Both the position numbers and the translations under genes were made by a program. 64,000 nt of DNA from Cyclaneusma minus (lineage: Eukaryota; Ascomycota; Leotiomycetes; Marthamycetales; Marthamycetaceae): the NCBI GenBank assembly GCA_037179335.1, contig JAKZHN010000002.1, positions 1,922,001 through 1,986,000 of the forward strand, given 5' to 3'. Below, piece by piece: positions 21,701 through 33,416 of the stretch. Position 1 is the first letter of the stretch. Each line of letters opens with the position of its first letter. Under the pieces are notes generated by a model. It saw only the letters and a list, made by a program, of their open reading frames with translations, searched no databases and was not told the DNA's origin.

Positions 21701-21751
21701 CAGACACGGTGAGATATATGCAGAGCAGGTTAGCACCCCTCCTAAACATCA

Positions 21752-21872
21752 TGTCAGCCTGCCATATCAGGCAGCAGCACAAGTAGCTCCCTTGTTAGCG
21801 CCATCCCCAGCTCCATAAGAGCTGGGCCTTAGCTAGACCTTCCCAATGTCAAGCACCTACGTCCCTTCAACA
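21752..21872. mobile_element. Second 121-bp solo LTR copy
   Basis: It starts TGTCAGCCTGCCATATCAGG and ends CTTCAACA, as does the copy at 7655-7770, and keeps the CCCAGCT/AGCTGGG hairpin with a changed loop. The flanks CATCA and ATCTC are not a clean duplication. It sits at the junction between family A and family B array units. Confidence 0.65.
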
Positions 21873-21949
21873 ATCTCCTATTGGGCTGATGGTGTAATAA
21901 TTTCTAGACTTATGTGGAAATCTGGAAGAGAATATCTGGTCTGGGTTTA

Positions 21950-24930
21950 ATGAAAGTTCTGTCGATGTTGAATCGACAGCAGCACTTCGCTGCCGAGAGT
22001 GAGGCACCCGACAGACAAATCTACGCGCGCATCTTTGCTTGCTGTTCTCTGATGTGAGAATGAAACAAGCTTCTTTGTAACCGTTTCCAATGAGAAAATG
22101 CTGGGTTTTCGCTGCAACTTGCGAAATCTTTGCAGTCGACGTGGATTCCCTGATTCATGACTTTGAAAATGTGGAGAATAGGTTGTTGAAAGGTTCGGCG
22201 CTTAAATACTCAAAGATTGTGTTTTCTGTCAAGTTCGCTTTCTGAGCATGAAGTGTGAGGATAAGCTGTATCACGTGAAGTTCGAAGCACTATCTGGCAA
22301 TATGTAGTGCGGCTTTTCGGTGGCTCGATAATTTGGGTGTGAGCAAGTGTGAGCAGTGAGGCAACGTAGCTTGGAACCAGTCGCGAGCTGAGGTATAAAT
22401 GGATGGTGTATCTGCCGTCTTCGACCACCAACCATCGAACTCGATTATATCACGAATTACTTAGCACCTTCTGTGCCCGCGGATAAGCTGGACTTGAAAT
22501 CAGATCGGCAGAGTTTATTTCCTCATTCGTTCCAGTTAAAACTTAAGGAAAATAGGTCGACGCCGAGTCGACAGTGAACGGCTGCCTGACAGCAGCCTTG
22601 AAACGCGCCAACAAGATACACGGGGAACCATAGTCCAACTCGCTGTGGGCTGGTGTGGTGTTATGGCAAGCAAGACTTTCTACTGGATTGTGTCGACTCA
22701 AAGAAAGTTCTGATTGAACTTCTTTTCAGTTTTCAGAGCTTGGGGACTTTCCGGTACTATCAGGCAAGATTGAGATCGTGGGACATCCCGACTTGCAGGT
22801 TTAGCAGTGAAGAGATCAGGTTCTGAGAAGCGTCGGTGCTTAAATACCTTCAGGCTGAGCCAGCCTCGAGAAGGGAAGGAGGGATTGAATCACGTGATTT
22901 TGAAGTGGTTTCCAGGACTTAAGTAGCTTCCTTTGCCGCTCGATGGTTCCCAAAGCGGTAATCATGTGGCTGCACTATATTTTCGTTGGAATATACTCAG
23001 AATCTCCCACACGAATGCATGATGGCATGGAGAGGTGCACGGCAGAGCAAGCTGGTGCAGAATCTATCTTGGCGTCAGGAAGCAGTATAAAAGAACAGTC
23101 TTTCTCAAGTTTCCTAGCTCCAAGAAGAAAAAGAACTGGCAGCACGGGGAGGGGTTGGGTACGAAGAACTTGGTCATTCTCTGTTCCAAGACGCTCGACC
23201 TTTTTCGGTTGATTCTGCTGCCTGCTCGGGTCGACGAACCCCTTCCAAGTAGGAGTCCAAAGGAGCCCTTTTTGGATACAAGTCGACGACAAAGCGGCTC
23301 TATGACAGCAGCCACTCAATTTCGGCAGTGAGATTCACCGAAGGATGAAAACAAGGCAGCTATGCAACAGGGTATTTGTAATTTTCGTCAATGTCACGGA
23401 GTTGGCCACTTGAACAACGAGGAGAAGGCTGCCATGGAATAATTCGCTTCAATCTGCAGTGTCCCTACGTTTGCATTGAATGAGATCCTCGGGTATGAAG
23501 TTTTTATTTTAATGAGAGATTCTCAATGCTTAAATAGCAATTTGGGTGTTGGGACCAAGGCAGCTAGGGGTACGATAAGCAGAAGAGCACTAAGCACGTG
23601 AGGCATGGTTGTGAGGGTGTAGCCACGTGCTTGATCAGAGCCTTGCAGTGACCAGCTGTCCATCATGAACTGTGGGTGTAAAAAGCTAACGACTGGGGGT
23701 ATAAATTAGCAACTCCTCCCTTTCCCAAACCATAGACAAAGAGTCTTCGCCGCTTCGGCCACTTGGCATGGAATGGAAATTGTGAATCGCCACTGTCATG
23801 AGCTTGAGCTTTGGGTGTCTTTACAAACAAACATAAATTTTCTTACCCGCGTTTCCGGGCCGGCTATAAGCCAAAGACAAGAATCGTTCAGGGCTGTCCT
23901 GAGCTTTTGGACATCGAATCAATGTCAGAAGGTTCACACGACAGCAGAACCGTCCAGACGACAGTGAAGTCGCAGAAACTAGATCTCACCGGATTCCATC
24001 ATAGGTTTGTAGGCGAGTGCCACACTTTCTAAACCAGCCTGCAATGAACTCTGCTCAGAGGTTAGCAATTGGTGAATTGCACGACATCCTGGGTAAGAGC
24101 AGCACATCTCCATTGCAGCGAGCAAGTCGTGGGATCTTCTCTGCTTAGATAGTTGGAGCAGACAAAGAGCGATACCACGTGATATTCCGGGAAAATGCAA
24201 GGGGAAATTCTGGAGTGAAAGGCGCGAAGGGCGAGGTTCCAGAAGCGTCGGAGCTTGTGCTCTTTTGGATATCAAAGAACAGTTCGTTCTGCTCTTCGAA
24301 ACCAAGTGCAGATTGTGGAATCTCTGACACCCATTTGCCGAATACTGCCAGAGGTCGGTTGGTCTGATGAACATGTTAATTGTCAACTGTCAAGTGCTGC
24401 ATATTTCATATTGCAAAACTTCCGTCTCGAATATTGAAGTCTTATCCATAACTCATATCAGACGAGTTGCGCTATGCTCTATGATATGCTCAGCAGAACT
24501 CAGAAGATGACAGTGAAGTATTGTGACGGGAGTGAGTAAACAGTGTGACGATAAGAAGAAGCCACGACAGCAGCAACGGGGCTTGCTAGTATGGAATCGA
24601 GTGTGTGTATGATATCACCTGGGTTTTGGACTTCACTTCCAAAGCGAACGGATCAGCGGACCTGGATTTTGGAACAGGATTGTGATTAAACAATGGTTGA
24701 AACAATGCTTGCTTATATAGTTTTCTCCAGTACTGCTTCCTCGATGCCGCTGCACTGGAAGGTGGCACATCATGTGATGTACCTTCTGACACCTTCAGCT
24801 CTTGTAATCCACCCGCCAAAATCATCCTTCAACAAACAGCTCTCCAAAGGACTGGACTCATCAACAAGCATCACAAGGCAGCAGCAGACAGTAATCATGA
24901 TGGTGGCAGAAAATCCCCAATCGACAGAAC
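21950..24930 (+). repeat. Promoter-like array, family B (~650-bp units)
   Basis: GACAGCAG boxes recur at 21975, 22588, 23304, 23940 and 24566, spaced 613-716 bp. Between them, in the same order, come CTTAAATA-type boxes (about 22201, 22842, 23528; decayed at 24143 and 24714). CACGTG-type boxes follow (about 22273, 22891, 23598, 23625 and 24175; CATGTG near 24774). TATAAA boxes lie at 22394, 23086 and 23700. Upstream partner boxes (GTCGACAG) sit 18-19 nt before the second GACAGCAG, as in family A. No unit holds a conserved ORF. The two families clearly share the upstream box pair, and family B adds the E-box-like element. Confidence 0.7.
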
Positions 24931-26112
24931 CTTGACCTTCCCCTGGTATTCCCACCGCACCACAAGCCCATTCTCGCTTCCCAAAAACCTGTCGCCTTCT
25001 CATCTCTGTCAACAACCCCCAAAACACGAAAATTCTCGCTAGCCGACACGCCAATCACAGACCCCTTTTCCTGCAAATTCTGTTTTGTTGCACATCGACT
25101 GATCTCCCCCCTCCTCCCTGAGGACTACCCTTAACCACAGAGATAGATTTTGCTCTTGCGACACGAGATCTGATCTGTTTTTGATGATTCTGGGTGCGTT
25201 TGGAAGCTGCTTACTTTGGTCATATATCCGTGATCAGATAAATTGGAATCGAGGTGAGCTTGCTGCTGCACTGTTGCAGATTTGGCTCTTTTCAGCTATT
25301 TTGAGCCCTTCAGAAGCTCGAGAAGGAAGGCATTTTGATAGCCTAGGTGAGCTGTTTGTTGGCTAGCCTTTGGAATGAAGTATGCTACTTGGCCATGAAG
25401 CTGTATATTGAACGGTGATGATATACTCGGTGGCCTTAATGGGGAAGGTTCATGGTTCGGTGCAAAAGCTACACGTGAAAGCTGTTTGAGAAAATTCGGA
25501 CTGCAAGAGCGGATGGAGTTTTCAGGGATCGGTCATGCGCCCTTCTGCTTAATTACCAACTACTGACTACTTTCGCGACGCCTTGGTCACATGAGGCCCA
25601 TGTCAAGGAGTCGATTGGGGTCCTGAAATTCAGGTATGTAAACCCCTCTCGTCTGCGCCCTTCTTTCTCTTCTTCAGAAAAACTTGGAGTTGGGAACAAC
25701 CTGACTGGATGTAACGGGAAGTCGAGGCCAGAACGATTTCTGGACCTGTAATCTGGCACACAACCCCCCCTCCCGCACCACCCTATTCTTTTTTGGCAAA
25801 GAGGACGTACACAGCTACAATTGATATCACGAATTCGATGATTGTTCTCAACTCGAGGATACTACGAAAGTTGCTGTCGAAGTGTTCTGTTACTGTCGAT
25901 TGTGTTCTTCTGCCGCCAGACGACCTATGGTACATTCGTTGGCTATTTCTCCTGCCTTGCAGTGCTGCCCTATGTCACCATCACCTCTCAGTAGCACAAC
26001 ATCTTGTCCGTATCAGAGTGGTACATCTTCAGGGTTACCGTGAGCCCCGACCCAACTGCAACCCCCAAGTGCACCAAGCTGTGTGCCATGAAAATCGCTC
26101 AATTGCTTCTGA
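24931..26112. other. Intergenic region, right flank of the array
   Basis: No gene, tRNA or repeat is recognisable. It is the convergent-side spacer beyond the stop of the dioxygenase gene. Short ORFs here have no family features. Confidence 0.5.
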
Positions 26113-27513
26113 TCAAGCTGAGCTGCTCGAGCTCTCCACCGCCGAACTCTCTGTCGCAAATTGCTCTTTCAGCACCCTATACCGACTCATAAAAGCATCC
26201 GTATCCACATAACATCCCTTAAGCCACCTCTCCCCCTCCCGCACATGAAACGCCGTCCTCGCATGCAACACCCTCCGATTATTAAAAACCACACATTCCC
26301 CCTCCTTCAACCGATACTCAAAGACATTTTCCTCCGCTTCCACCAGCGCTCCAAAAGTCTTCACGGCCGCCCAAAATTCGTCTTTCGGGTCCCCTCTCAG
26401 CGGTGCCTGGAACGGCGGTGACCAATTGACAAACGCGACCTCACGCGGCAAGCGTCGGGGAGCGTTCGTCTTGATGATTGGATGCCGATGATAGTAATGG
26501 TGTCCGTCGTTGCGGTAGTGGAAGGGCATGGAAACGATTCTCAATGCATTCCATGCTTTCTCGCGCTGATCCCGCAACGTGTAAGCTGCCTTGATTGCAT
26601 CGGAAAACAGCGATGTTCCTCCTTCGCACGAGTTTTGCAGACAGTGCAGTAGTTGGAAACCAGGAGGGTCGGCCATGTAGAGGAGATCCATGTGGAAACC
26701 GAGATTTTGGTTCGTGTAGGCTACGTTTTTGGCATTGGCGACTGACTTGACGTTCCATGTTCGGCCGTAGAATGTGTCGCGGAGAGTGCCAATGCGCTGT
26801 CCTATGCTTTCCACGGCGTCTTCGGTGGCGGGGACGCCTCGAATAAATAGGAGGCCGTAGAGCTTCAGTTGTTGGAGAGCTTCGAATAGGGAGGCATCGG
26901 ACGACATGTATTCGTCGTAACTTATGAACTTGCAGTTCTCAGCCATCGTCTGCTTGTCCCATAGCACCCGCTGACTTGGATCCGCTGACTCGACACCCAG
27001 AGAAGGGTCCATGTCGGCAACTTTGTCCAGTGTCTTAAAAGAAAACAGGTCTCTTGGAAAAACCGAGGCGTGCTCAGGACCGTAGCCTTTAATATCGTTC
27101 TCCCACGTGATCTTGACGCAGCCGTTATCCAATAACTCGGCGGTGGAGATCATCAGGTCCTCGGGTATATCTGAGGTCTGGAACAGCTTCTGTGTTGTCG
27201 AGGAATCGACACATTGGCTGCAGCGACAGCAATCACGAAGCCAGTTGGCCGATGGAACGGTTGAAGGACCTGACCGCATCCTGACATGTTTGCGTCCAGG
27301 GTCGATTTCGGGAGTTTTCAGCCATTCAGTCTGTGGTGTTTTGGGTGTTTGGCGTGATTGCGGTCCTTTGGGTGGCTCCGGAACAGGGCTCTGGGCAGCT
27401 TCTGCCGGGGAAGGATCTGTCGATTTAGCTCGCGAGATGAACTGACGCCTCGATAGGGTCCACGCTGGCCTGCCAAGGCGTGCCGAGAGGGAAGATCTGA
27501 GAAAGGAATGCAT
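26113..27513 (-). CDS. Gamma-butyrobetaine hydroxylase-like Fe(II)/2-oxoglutarate dioxygenase
   Basis: A single exon encodes 466 aa. Residues 1-30 (MHSFLRSSLSARLGRP and following) are Arg/Ser-rich without acids and look like a mitochondrial presequence. Residues 70-160 form the N-terminal zinc-binding DUF971-type domain, with DCCRCSQC at 94-101. The TauD-type catalytic domain follows. The iron ligands are H274 and D276 (GFHMDLLY) and H417 (FNNRRVLHARTAF), and the nearby Arg residues would hold 2-oxoglutarate. VNWSPPFQAPL at 362-372 resembles the substrate-site signature of gamma-butyrobetaine hydroxylases. The family makes carnitine from gamma-butyrobetaine; close homologues act on trimethyllysine, so the exact substrate is inferred. 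The gene is divergent from the carrier gene across a 361-bp spacer. Confidence 0.9.
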   Translation of the reverse strand: MHSFLRSSLSARLGRPAWTLSRRQFISRAKSTDPSPAEAAQSPVPEPPKGPQSRQTPKTPQTEWLKTPEIDPGRKHVRMRSGPSTVPSANWLRDCCRCSQCVDSSTTQKLFQTSDIPEDLMISTAELLDNGCVKITWENDIKGYGPEHASVFPRDLFSFKTLDKVADMDPSLGVESADPSQRVLWDKQTMAENCKFISYDEYMSSDASLFEALQQLKLYGLLFIRGVPATEDAVESIGQRIGTLRDTFYGRTWNVKSVANAKNVAYTNQNLGFHMDLLYMADPPGFQLLHCLQNSCEGGTSLFSDAIKAAYTLRDQREKAWNALRIVSMPFHYRNDGHHYYHRHPIIKTNAPRRLPREVAFVNWSPPFQAPLRGDPKDEFWAAVKTFGALVEAEENVFEYRLKEGECVVFNNRRVLHARTAFHVREGERWLKGCYVDTDAFMSRYRVLKEQFATESSAVESSSSSA

Positions 27514-27874
27514 CTTTCAGACAGATCTTGACGTGGTTGTGGAAGGTTGGAAACAGGAAAGCAGTATGGAGATAGAAAGTCAGATAACAGCTCACGCGAA
27601 GGCAACCTCCAATCTCACCATCATGTCTGTCAACAAACGAGGCTCGAGCAGAGTAGCAGCATCAGATCATTCAGTTCTTACACGTTGTCGCTCAATCGTC
27701 AATGCTCGTGTTCCTCGCTTCGCATTCCCAGCTCGGAAAATGGTTTCTCCGACTTTGACAAGACGTCTCTCAACCACAAGTATCACATCATCTTCAAACA
27801 CGACGCCAAATTCGCCACCATCTGTCGAAGAAGATCGCTTTCGTGTCCGTGTCCGCAGAGGACTATCCAGATGC
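27514..27874. promoter_or_regulatory. Shared divergent promoter region
   Basis: Only 361 bp separate the start codons of the dioxygenase (minus) and the thiamine pyrophosphate carrier (plus), so both promoters overlap here. I see no TATA box. Both products are expected in mitochondria, which is consistent with joint control but does not prove it. Confidence 0.5.
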
Positions 27875-29091
27875 ATGTCTGGCAGCGGACATCTCAAGGA
27901 TGAGGTATGTCGAGCCGATGCAGCGTCGAGAATTGAGCACGTTGGCTAACGCGGTCCCAAGGGTTCGAAGACCCAGGTCGTCGTCGCTGGCGCTACCGCT
28001 GGCTTGATCGCACGGTAAGCTTTGCATGCGCTTTCTGTCGAGTACTCCGGAAGACAGCCATACTCTTCAAAACTGCTTCTACACACCTACTACTGTCCAT
28101 TTGACAATGAGACATCAGAATCGCCAACGGAAAAGATACACAACAGTATCAGCGCTTTCTAGCTAACATCTTCTCCCACAGACTCATCATCGCCCCCCTC
28201 GACGTCGTCAAAATCCGCCTGCAACTACAAACCCACTCCCTCCGCCCCTCCTCCACCCCAAATGGCACCTCCTCGTCCAATGGCACTCCCATCTACCGCG
28301 GCACCCTGCCCACCATAAAACGCATCCTCACCGAAGAAGGCCTCCTCGCCCTCTGGAAAGGCAACATCCCCGCCTCCTACATGTACGTCTGCTACTCCGG
28401 CGTCCAATTCACCACCTACCGCACCACCACCGTCTTTCTCCAACGTCTCTTCCCCCCACCATCCCGCCTCCCCTCCACCGTCGAATCCTTCATCTCCGGC
28501 GCCTCCGCCGGCGCCGTCGCCACAACCGTCACCTACCCCCTCGATCTTCTCCGCACCCGCTTCGCAGCCCAAGGTTCCGAAAAAATCTACGCCAGCTTGT
28601 ATGCATCGATTCGCGATATTGCCACGCATGAGGGCCCCAAAGGATTTTTCCAAGGCCTGAGTGCAGGCGTGGGGCAGATTATTCCTTATATGGGGATTTT
28701 CTTCGCTGTGTACGAATCGCTGCGTTTACCGTTGGGCACACTGGAATTACCGTTTGGGAGTAGTGATGCGGCGGCTGGTGTGATGGCTTCGGTGATTGCG
28801 AAGACGGGAGTATTTCCGTTTGATTTGATACGGAAACGGTTGCAGGTGCAGGGACCGACGAGGGAGCGGTATGTGCATAAGAATATACCCGTGTACAAGG
28901 GCGTTTTTAGAAGCATGCGGGATATATTGAATAAGGAGGGGCCGAGGGGACTTTATAGGGGGTTGGTGGTTAGTTTGGTGAAGGCGGCGCCGAGTAGTGC
29001 TATCACGGTGTGGACGTACGAGAGGGTGTTGAGGTTTTTGCTGGAGATGGAGAAGATGGATAAGGAGAGGGAGAAGAACAGAGTGATTTAG
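27875..29091 (+). CDS. TPC1: Mitochondrial thiamine pyrophosphate carrier
   Basis: Three exons encode 330 aa: 27875-27904, 27962-28014 and 28182-29091. Intron 1 (57 nt) starts GTATGT and has a GCTAACG branch site. Intron 2 (167 nt) runs GTAAGC...CACAG. The protein starts [20 protein letters not shown] and has three mitochondrial-carrier repeats. Their signatures are [20 protein letters not shown] and [10 protein letters not shown], each fitting PxD/ExxKxR. Length and the [13 protein letters not shown] start agree with fungal TPC1, which exchanges cytosolic thiamine pyrophosphate for matrix nucleotides. An upstream ATG at 27871 is out of frame and would give a 10-residue peptide, so the second ATG is preferred. 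Codons 70-150 favour C-ending triplets, while the last half does not. Confidence 0.88.
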
Positions 29092-29971
29092 ATTTGTGAT
29101 GGATACGATACCCAAGTTTCTTCTTTCCTTTTTGCAGCGTTCAGCCACTAGAGTTCAACCACTAAAATAGATTTTCTGCGACCGCAAGGAGGTGGAATGC
29201 ATAGCGTGTTTTCAACAGCCTTACAGGTCTTGATGGGTACAAGGATTGAGAATTAAAGACGACATCAAGGGATTCAGAACACGGCGTCAAGCAGTGGTAG
29301 TCACGAATAGAAGCACTTGTGAAACAAAGCTGCGGTTATGCGTGCATGTGGAACGCTCCGGAGGGAAAGGTCTGCATTATTTATTTTTGACAGACATGAT
29401 ATGACTTGACGTACAGATAAGCCGGCAGGAGTAGTAGAATGCTTTTGTGTCATTGCCGCATCTCGATGCTCGAAAATGTAAAATGTTCAATGATCCACAA
29501 AACAGAGACGGCGAAGCTCGACCACTATAAGCAATGAGCGACGCGTCTCAGTCTTAGTACTATGTGAGCCTCACATCCTCGATATCTACAGGATCTATCG
29601 TGTCACATACACACGCACGCACCGAGTCAATTATCAAGCACGCAGCTGTTCGTAGGAGACTTTTGTAGTGTCAGAACTGCAAGAATCAAAGGTATCTAAG
29701 CGCGCGCCAGGAACAAAGCAAAGACTCAGTCATTTTCCCATCGCCCGAACCCCATCGCTCGCATGCAAATTGAGAAGCAGAAAGCAGAAGTCGACGTAGT
29801 TACAAAAACAACAAAGAAATCGAGAAGCGAATCTCAGACCCTATTTATCCACCACCATCTCCCACCATCCAGCACCCCAGCCCTTAACACCCTCCACAAA
29901 CTCAGTCCATGGAGTGTCCTTGACGACCGTAGTCTCATCTTGCAACTTCTCAATGTCGTACGAATATTCGC
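29092..29971. other. Convergent intergenic region
   Basis: Between the 3' ends of the carrier and the pheromone receptor lie 880 bp without a recognisable gene or repeat. A short plus-strand ORF at 29763-30020 overlaps the receptor's 3' end and looks like chance. Confidence 0.5.
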
Positions 29972-31313
29972 TCAGTACTGGTTCAACCGGTTAGCCGCAA
30001 CTCCAATCTTGACTTCATAGCTGCGGCCTATCAACACACCATCCATATCGCGAATCCTTCCCGCCTTGTGCATTCCGCTTCCATTTCCACCATTCGCATT
30101 TCCATTTCCACCGCTAATTTCTGTCGACACGGTAGCCGAATTTCCGTGAGAAGGAACCATCGTAATCTCGCTATCGGGTCGCTTCGCAGAATTCGAAGAG
30201 TCGCTGTTGTCGCGGTTGTGGCTGCGCATTAGGAAATCGCTCTTGTAAGTGGGTGAGAATTCGGACTTGGTAACGTTGGCGCCAGGGAGAGAGGCGAAAC
30301 GTGAGCCTTGGCCGTAGGAGGACGGGTGCGAACCGGAGCCGGAACGATTGGAGGGTGAAAGGGGATTGTCGGAGGAGGCGGAGACGGAGGCCCAGATGGA
30401 GGAGAGGGGAAGGAAGATAGCAACCATCGTGAGGTCCAGGGAGCCGGCTTCGGGGAATAGGAAGGGGAAGTATTGGAGGATTGCGGAGATTGCTGCGAGT
30501 CAGTGTTAGCAGGTGACGACTTGTGAGGAGGGAAGATAGAATGATCTTACAAGGAATGATCATGGTGCAGCCGCCCATGATGCAGATGATTTGCATAGGA
30601 CCCCACTGTTTCATGCCCATCATTTTGCGCATGTAAAGCGTCCAGCCCAGCTTGGCTACGAAGATGCAGCAGAAATACCAGATGGCGGCAGTCTCCAGGA
30701 TGTGACTGGCGTTGTTGAGATCGTAGAGGTGGTTGGTTGTGGTCAAGCCCATGATGGACTGACTGCCGTAGACGGTGATGACGAAGCGCATCGCAGCAGT
30801 CGCGGCAGCAATCAAGCCGGAGGTGGTCATGACTGCGCTGCGCTGTACGTTGGACATGGTGGCACAAACAACATGAGTCTGGATCAGCAGCGAGATGAGA
30901 ATCGGCAGAAGAAGAAGCAGATTGAAGACGGTGGCTGCTACGCTGATGGAGTAAGCCGAGCTTGGTACGTCGGTGTAGTCGCCGGAGAAGTAGATGTAGC
31001 TCTCGCAGAACTCTTCGACGTAGTAGAGGACGTTGAGAAGAGCGCGCAGGAAACTGACGATCAGAGAGAAGATGTTGACGGCGAAGAGGAAGGAGCGGCG
31101 CTTGTTCGACTTGGTCATGAGTGCGACGACAACGAGCATGAGCAGAGAAGCGCCGATTTGAGAACCCCACATGATGGCGGCTTGGACGTTGTAGTCGTTG
31201 AACTCATCCAACTCGGCGATGCTGACGTTGAAGGGGGTGACGCCATCGGCCAGGAGGAGGGTGAAGGTCTGGGTGTATGGGTTGAAGTCGGGGTTTGCAG
31301 TGATGCCGTCCAT
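29972..31313 (-). CDS. STE2: Alpha-factor-type pheromone receptor, class D GPCR
   Basis: Two exons (31313-30551 and 30492-29972) around a 58-nt intron (GTAAGAT...CTCGCAG) encode 427 aa. The N-terminus is extracellular (MDGITANPDFNPYTQTFTLL), with an Asn-glycosylation candidate at NVS. Seven hydrophobic segments follow between about residues 45 and 300, including SLLMLVVVALMT, LLLLLPILISLLIQ and TMIIP. LPLSSIWAS near the seventh segment is the PLSSxWA signature of Ste2 receptors. The cytoplasmic tail is Ser/Asn/Gly-rich, as expected for phosphorylation-dependent desensitisation. The receptor binds the alpha-factor-like peptide of the opposite mating type and signals through the G-protein/MAPK cascade. 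No mating-type locus lies in the window. Confidence 0.9.
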
Positions 31314-32449
31314 CTTGACTGATGTTATATCGAGTCGAAGTAGGAGAGACTTGGCAAGAAAGAGTTGTATGAAGGAAGGGATCTGAACAGAGCAGACTCT
31401 TTGAAGGAAGCTTGAGTGTAGGTGTAGACGTAATACTCGTAGAGTAGAAGACGTTGATCAAAGAAGTAGTCGAAGTTGTTCAGGAAAGTAACTAGAAGAG
31501 AGAGGAAGAGGAAGAGGTTCTCGAAGACAGTCAAGTAGATGAACCAGCGCAGCAAGACAATGTCTTCAAACAATCCTGTACGCAGAGTTGTTCTGCCAGT
31601 CCATAATCACAGTATCGGGAGATTGTGAGGATATTGTAGACAGTGGTTCCCATCTCGGAGGCAGAAGAATAGGGGGACATAATGGCAAGGTAAGCGGGCG
31701 GGCAGTTGGAACATAATGTCGGCCGCGCAGAACAATGAAAAGAAGAAGGACACGGCATGGCAATGCAGTAAGCATTATGGTTGGACTGCCGGACAAACTC
31801 AGGCGGTGCGCGGTGAGGCAGAGACAAGGAGCCGTCTTGATATTGTGCCCTTCATATTGTTCTTCGCGCTAGCGAGGGAGGTGGAAGCGATCCTGGGCCG
31901 CTACGGAAAACCCAGCGACAAAGCGACGAGAAGAAATTGATAAACCTACTCTTGCCAATTCGTGAGACATTAATTGGCATCAGAAGACGCTGGTCGCTGG
32001 AGACCAGAAGGTTGTTGTGTCGTGATTGTTGATGGTGCTGCAAGCTGTGGTGGCCGAGCGCCAGCGAGGTCAGGTTGCACGAGATTTCACAATGGTCTTG
32101 GCATTCATTGTAGCTGCTGACTAATGCTCATTGCCATCACATGTCAGCCTCGTGGGCCAGGCTGTCGCGGAGCAGCTTTCTGTGGGGTCGTCGGTAATCC
32201 GAGTCTCTGGAAGCCGAGCTCGAGCTTCTAGATGCCGAAAGCATATGCGAACCAAAACTCAAGCCTCCCTTTCGACCAGACATGATATCGTAATTACCCA
32301 GATTTTGCTTCCATCGCGCGGGAACCCCATTGTGATTTTTACCTGCCATTCATGTATAGCCCGCGGTAGCATCAGTGACGACTTCCAAAGGCCGCCGCCG
32401 CTCCAGCGCAGCTTGAGGTCGTGTGCCTCGGCAAAGATCAGAGGTGACG
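31314..32449. promoter_or_regulatory. Divergent promoter region, receptor and peroxisomal protein
   Basis: This 1.1-kb spacer separates the start codons of STE2 (minus) and the PMP24-type gene (plus). Near the receptor (31325-31560) it is rich in GAAG/AGGA, that is CTTC on the receptor's strand, typical of a long pyrimidine-rich leader. No TATA box or coding sequence is convincing. Confidence 0.45.
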
Positions 32450-33416
32450 ATGTCGATGGAGAGGATAGAAGCGTTCAAGGTATTTGCGCCCACGCTGCCA
32501 AAATGGCGGAAAAGAGGACCTGATGCTTACTGTTCGCCCTGTACATGTAGGCTGTGCTTGAGAAAGTCATCTTAGATCCGAAATATGCTCCCTTCCTAGC
32601 TATCCTCAAGAGCGCCCGCAATGGCGCTGTCTACGGCGCGAAAGTGCGCTTTCCGCATGCGCTGGTGTACGTTCCATGAAATTTCGGTTGTCGACGAATA
32701 TGCTGGGAGATGGAAAGGATATTGGGCTGATGAAGATGCGCTTTAGGATGGTGTTTCTCTTCCGCTCAGGAACGTACGTACAATTCTCCTGGCATCTGGC
32801 AGACCTCGGATGTCTTCGGATCGCATTTTCTGACATAGCAACAGGTTGCAGGAGAAATTATCGCTTGTTTTTAAGGCGACGAAAACACATGCTAGGAATC
32901 TGGCGAGGTTTGCTGTTACATATAAGGTTGCCATGCTGGCGCTGAAATACATGTCTACCACTCCCGGGAAAGAAGGTATGTAATTGCCATATTCCCCTTC
33001 ACCCCGCCATCAAATCGAACTCTTAACAAGACGATCGCGAAACAGGACCATACGACACCTTCGTCGCCGGCCTTCTAGGCGGCTACCTCGTCTTCGGCCG
33101 CCGCTCCCCGCGCACCGGCAAGATCTCCTCCGTCTCCCAGCAAATCGTCATCTACGTATTTGCGCGCGTCGTACTCGCCGTAGCCAAACAGGTCGTAAAA
33201 CCCGAAGCTGGTATTGTGCGAGACCTGAACTTGTCAAATAAAGTGAGCTATCATGCTTGGCCGGTGTTTGCGGCGGTGAGTTGGGGGAGTGTGATGTGGA
33301 TGTTTAGGTGGTATCCGGATACCATTCAGCCGAGTCTGAAGAGTAGTATGCAGTATATTTATAGGGATTGTGATACGTGGGAGGACTTGAGGACGCTTGT
33401 TTGGCATAATAAGTAG
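32450..33416 (+). CDS. Peroxisomal membrane protein 4 (PMP24/PXMP4-like)
   Basis: Five exons encode 224 aa: 32450-32479, 32551-32666, 32747-32773, 32845-32975 and 33046-33416. The four introns are 70-80 nt with GTATTT/GTACGT/GTACGT/GTATGT donors and AG acceptors, and each junction restores the family pattern. Motifs in order are LDPKYAPFLAILKSARNG, YGAKVRFPHALV, FLFRSGTLQEK, KATKTHARNLARFAVTYK, LLGGYLVFG, and near the end LQYIYRD-like MQYIYRDCDTWEDL. Human and fungal PXMP4 share this order and end in a similar Tyr/Asp-rich tail. It belongs to the Tim17/Tim22/Pmp24 superfamily; its biochemical role in the peroxisomal membrane is not established. Exon 3 is only 27 nt, which automated gene calls could miss. 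Confidence 0.87.

Noticed and set aside
10100..24930. CRISPR-like or centromeric array
   Set aside because: Units are 300-700 bp, degenerate and TATA-bearing, with no short identical repeats or unique spacers; the tract is not AT-rich.
30591..31322. 243-codon plus-strand ORF
   Set aside because: It is a shadow of the STE2 gene; the receptor motifs and intron are on the other strand.
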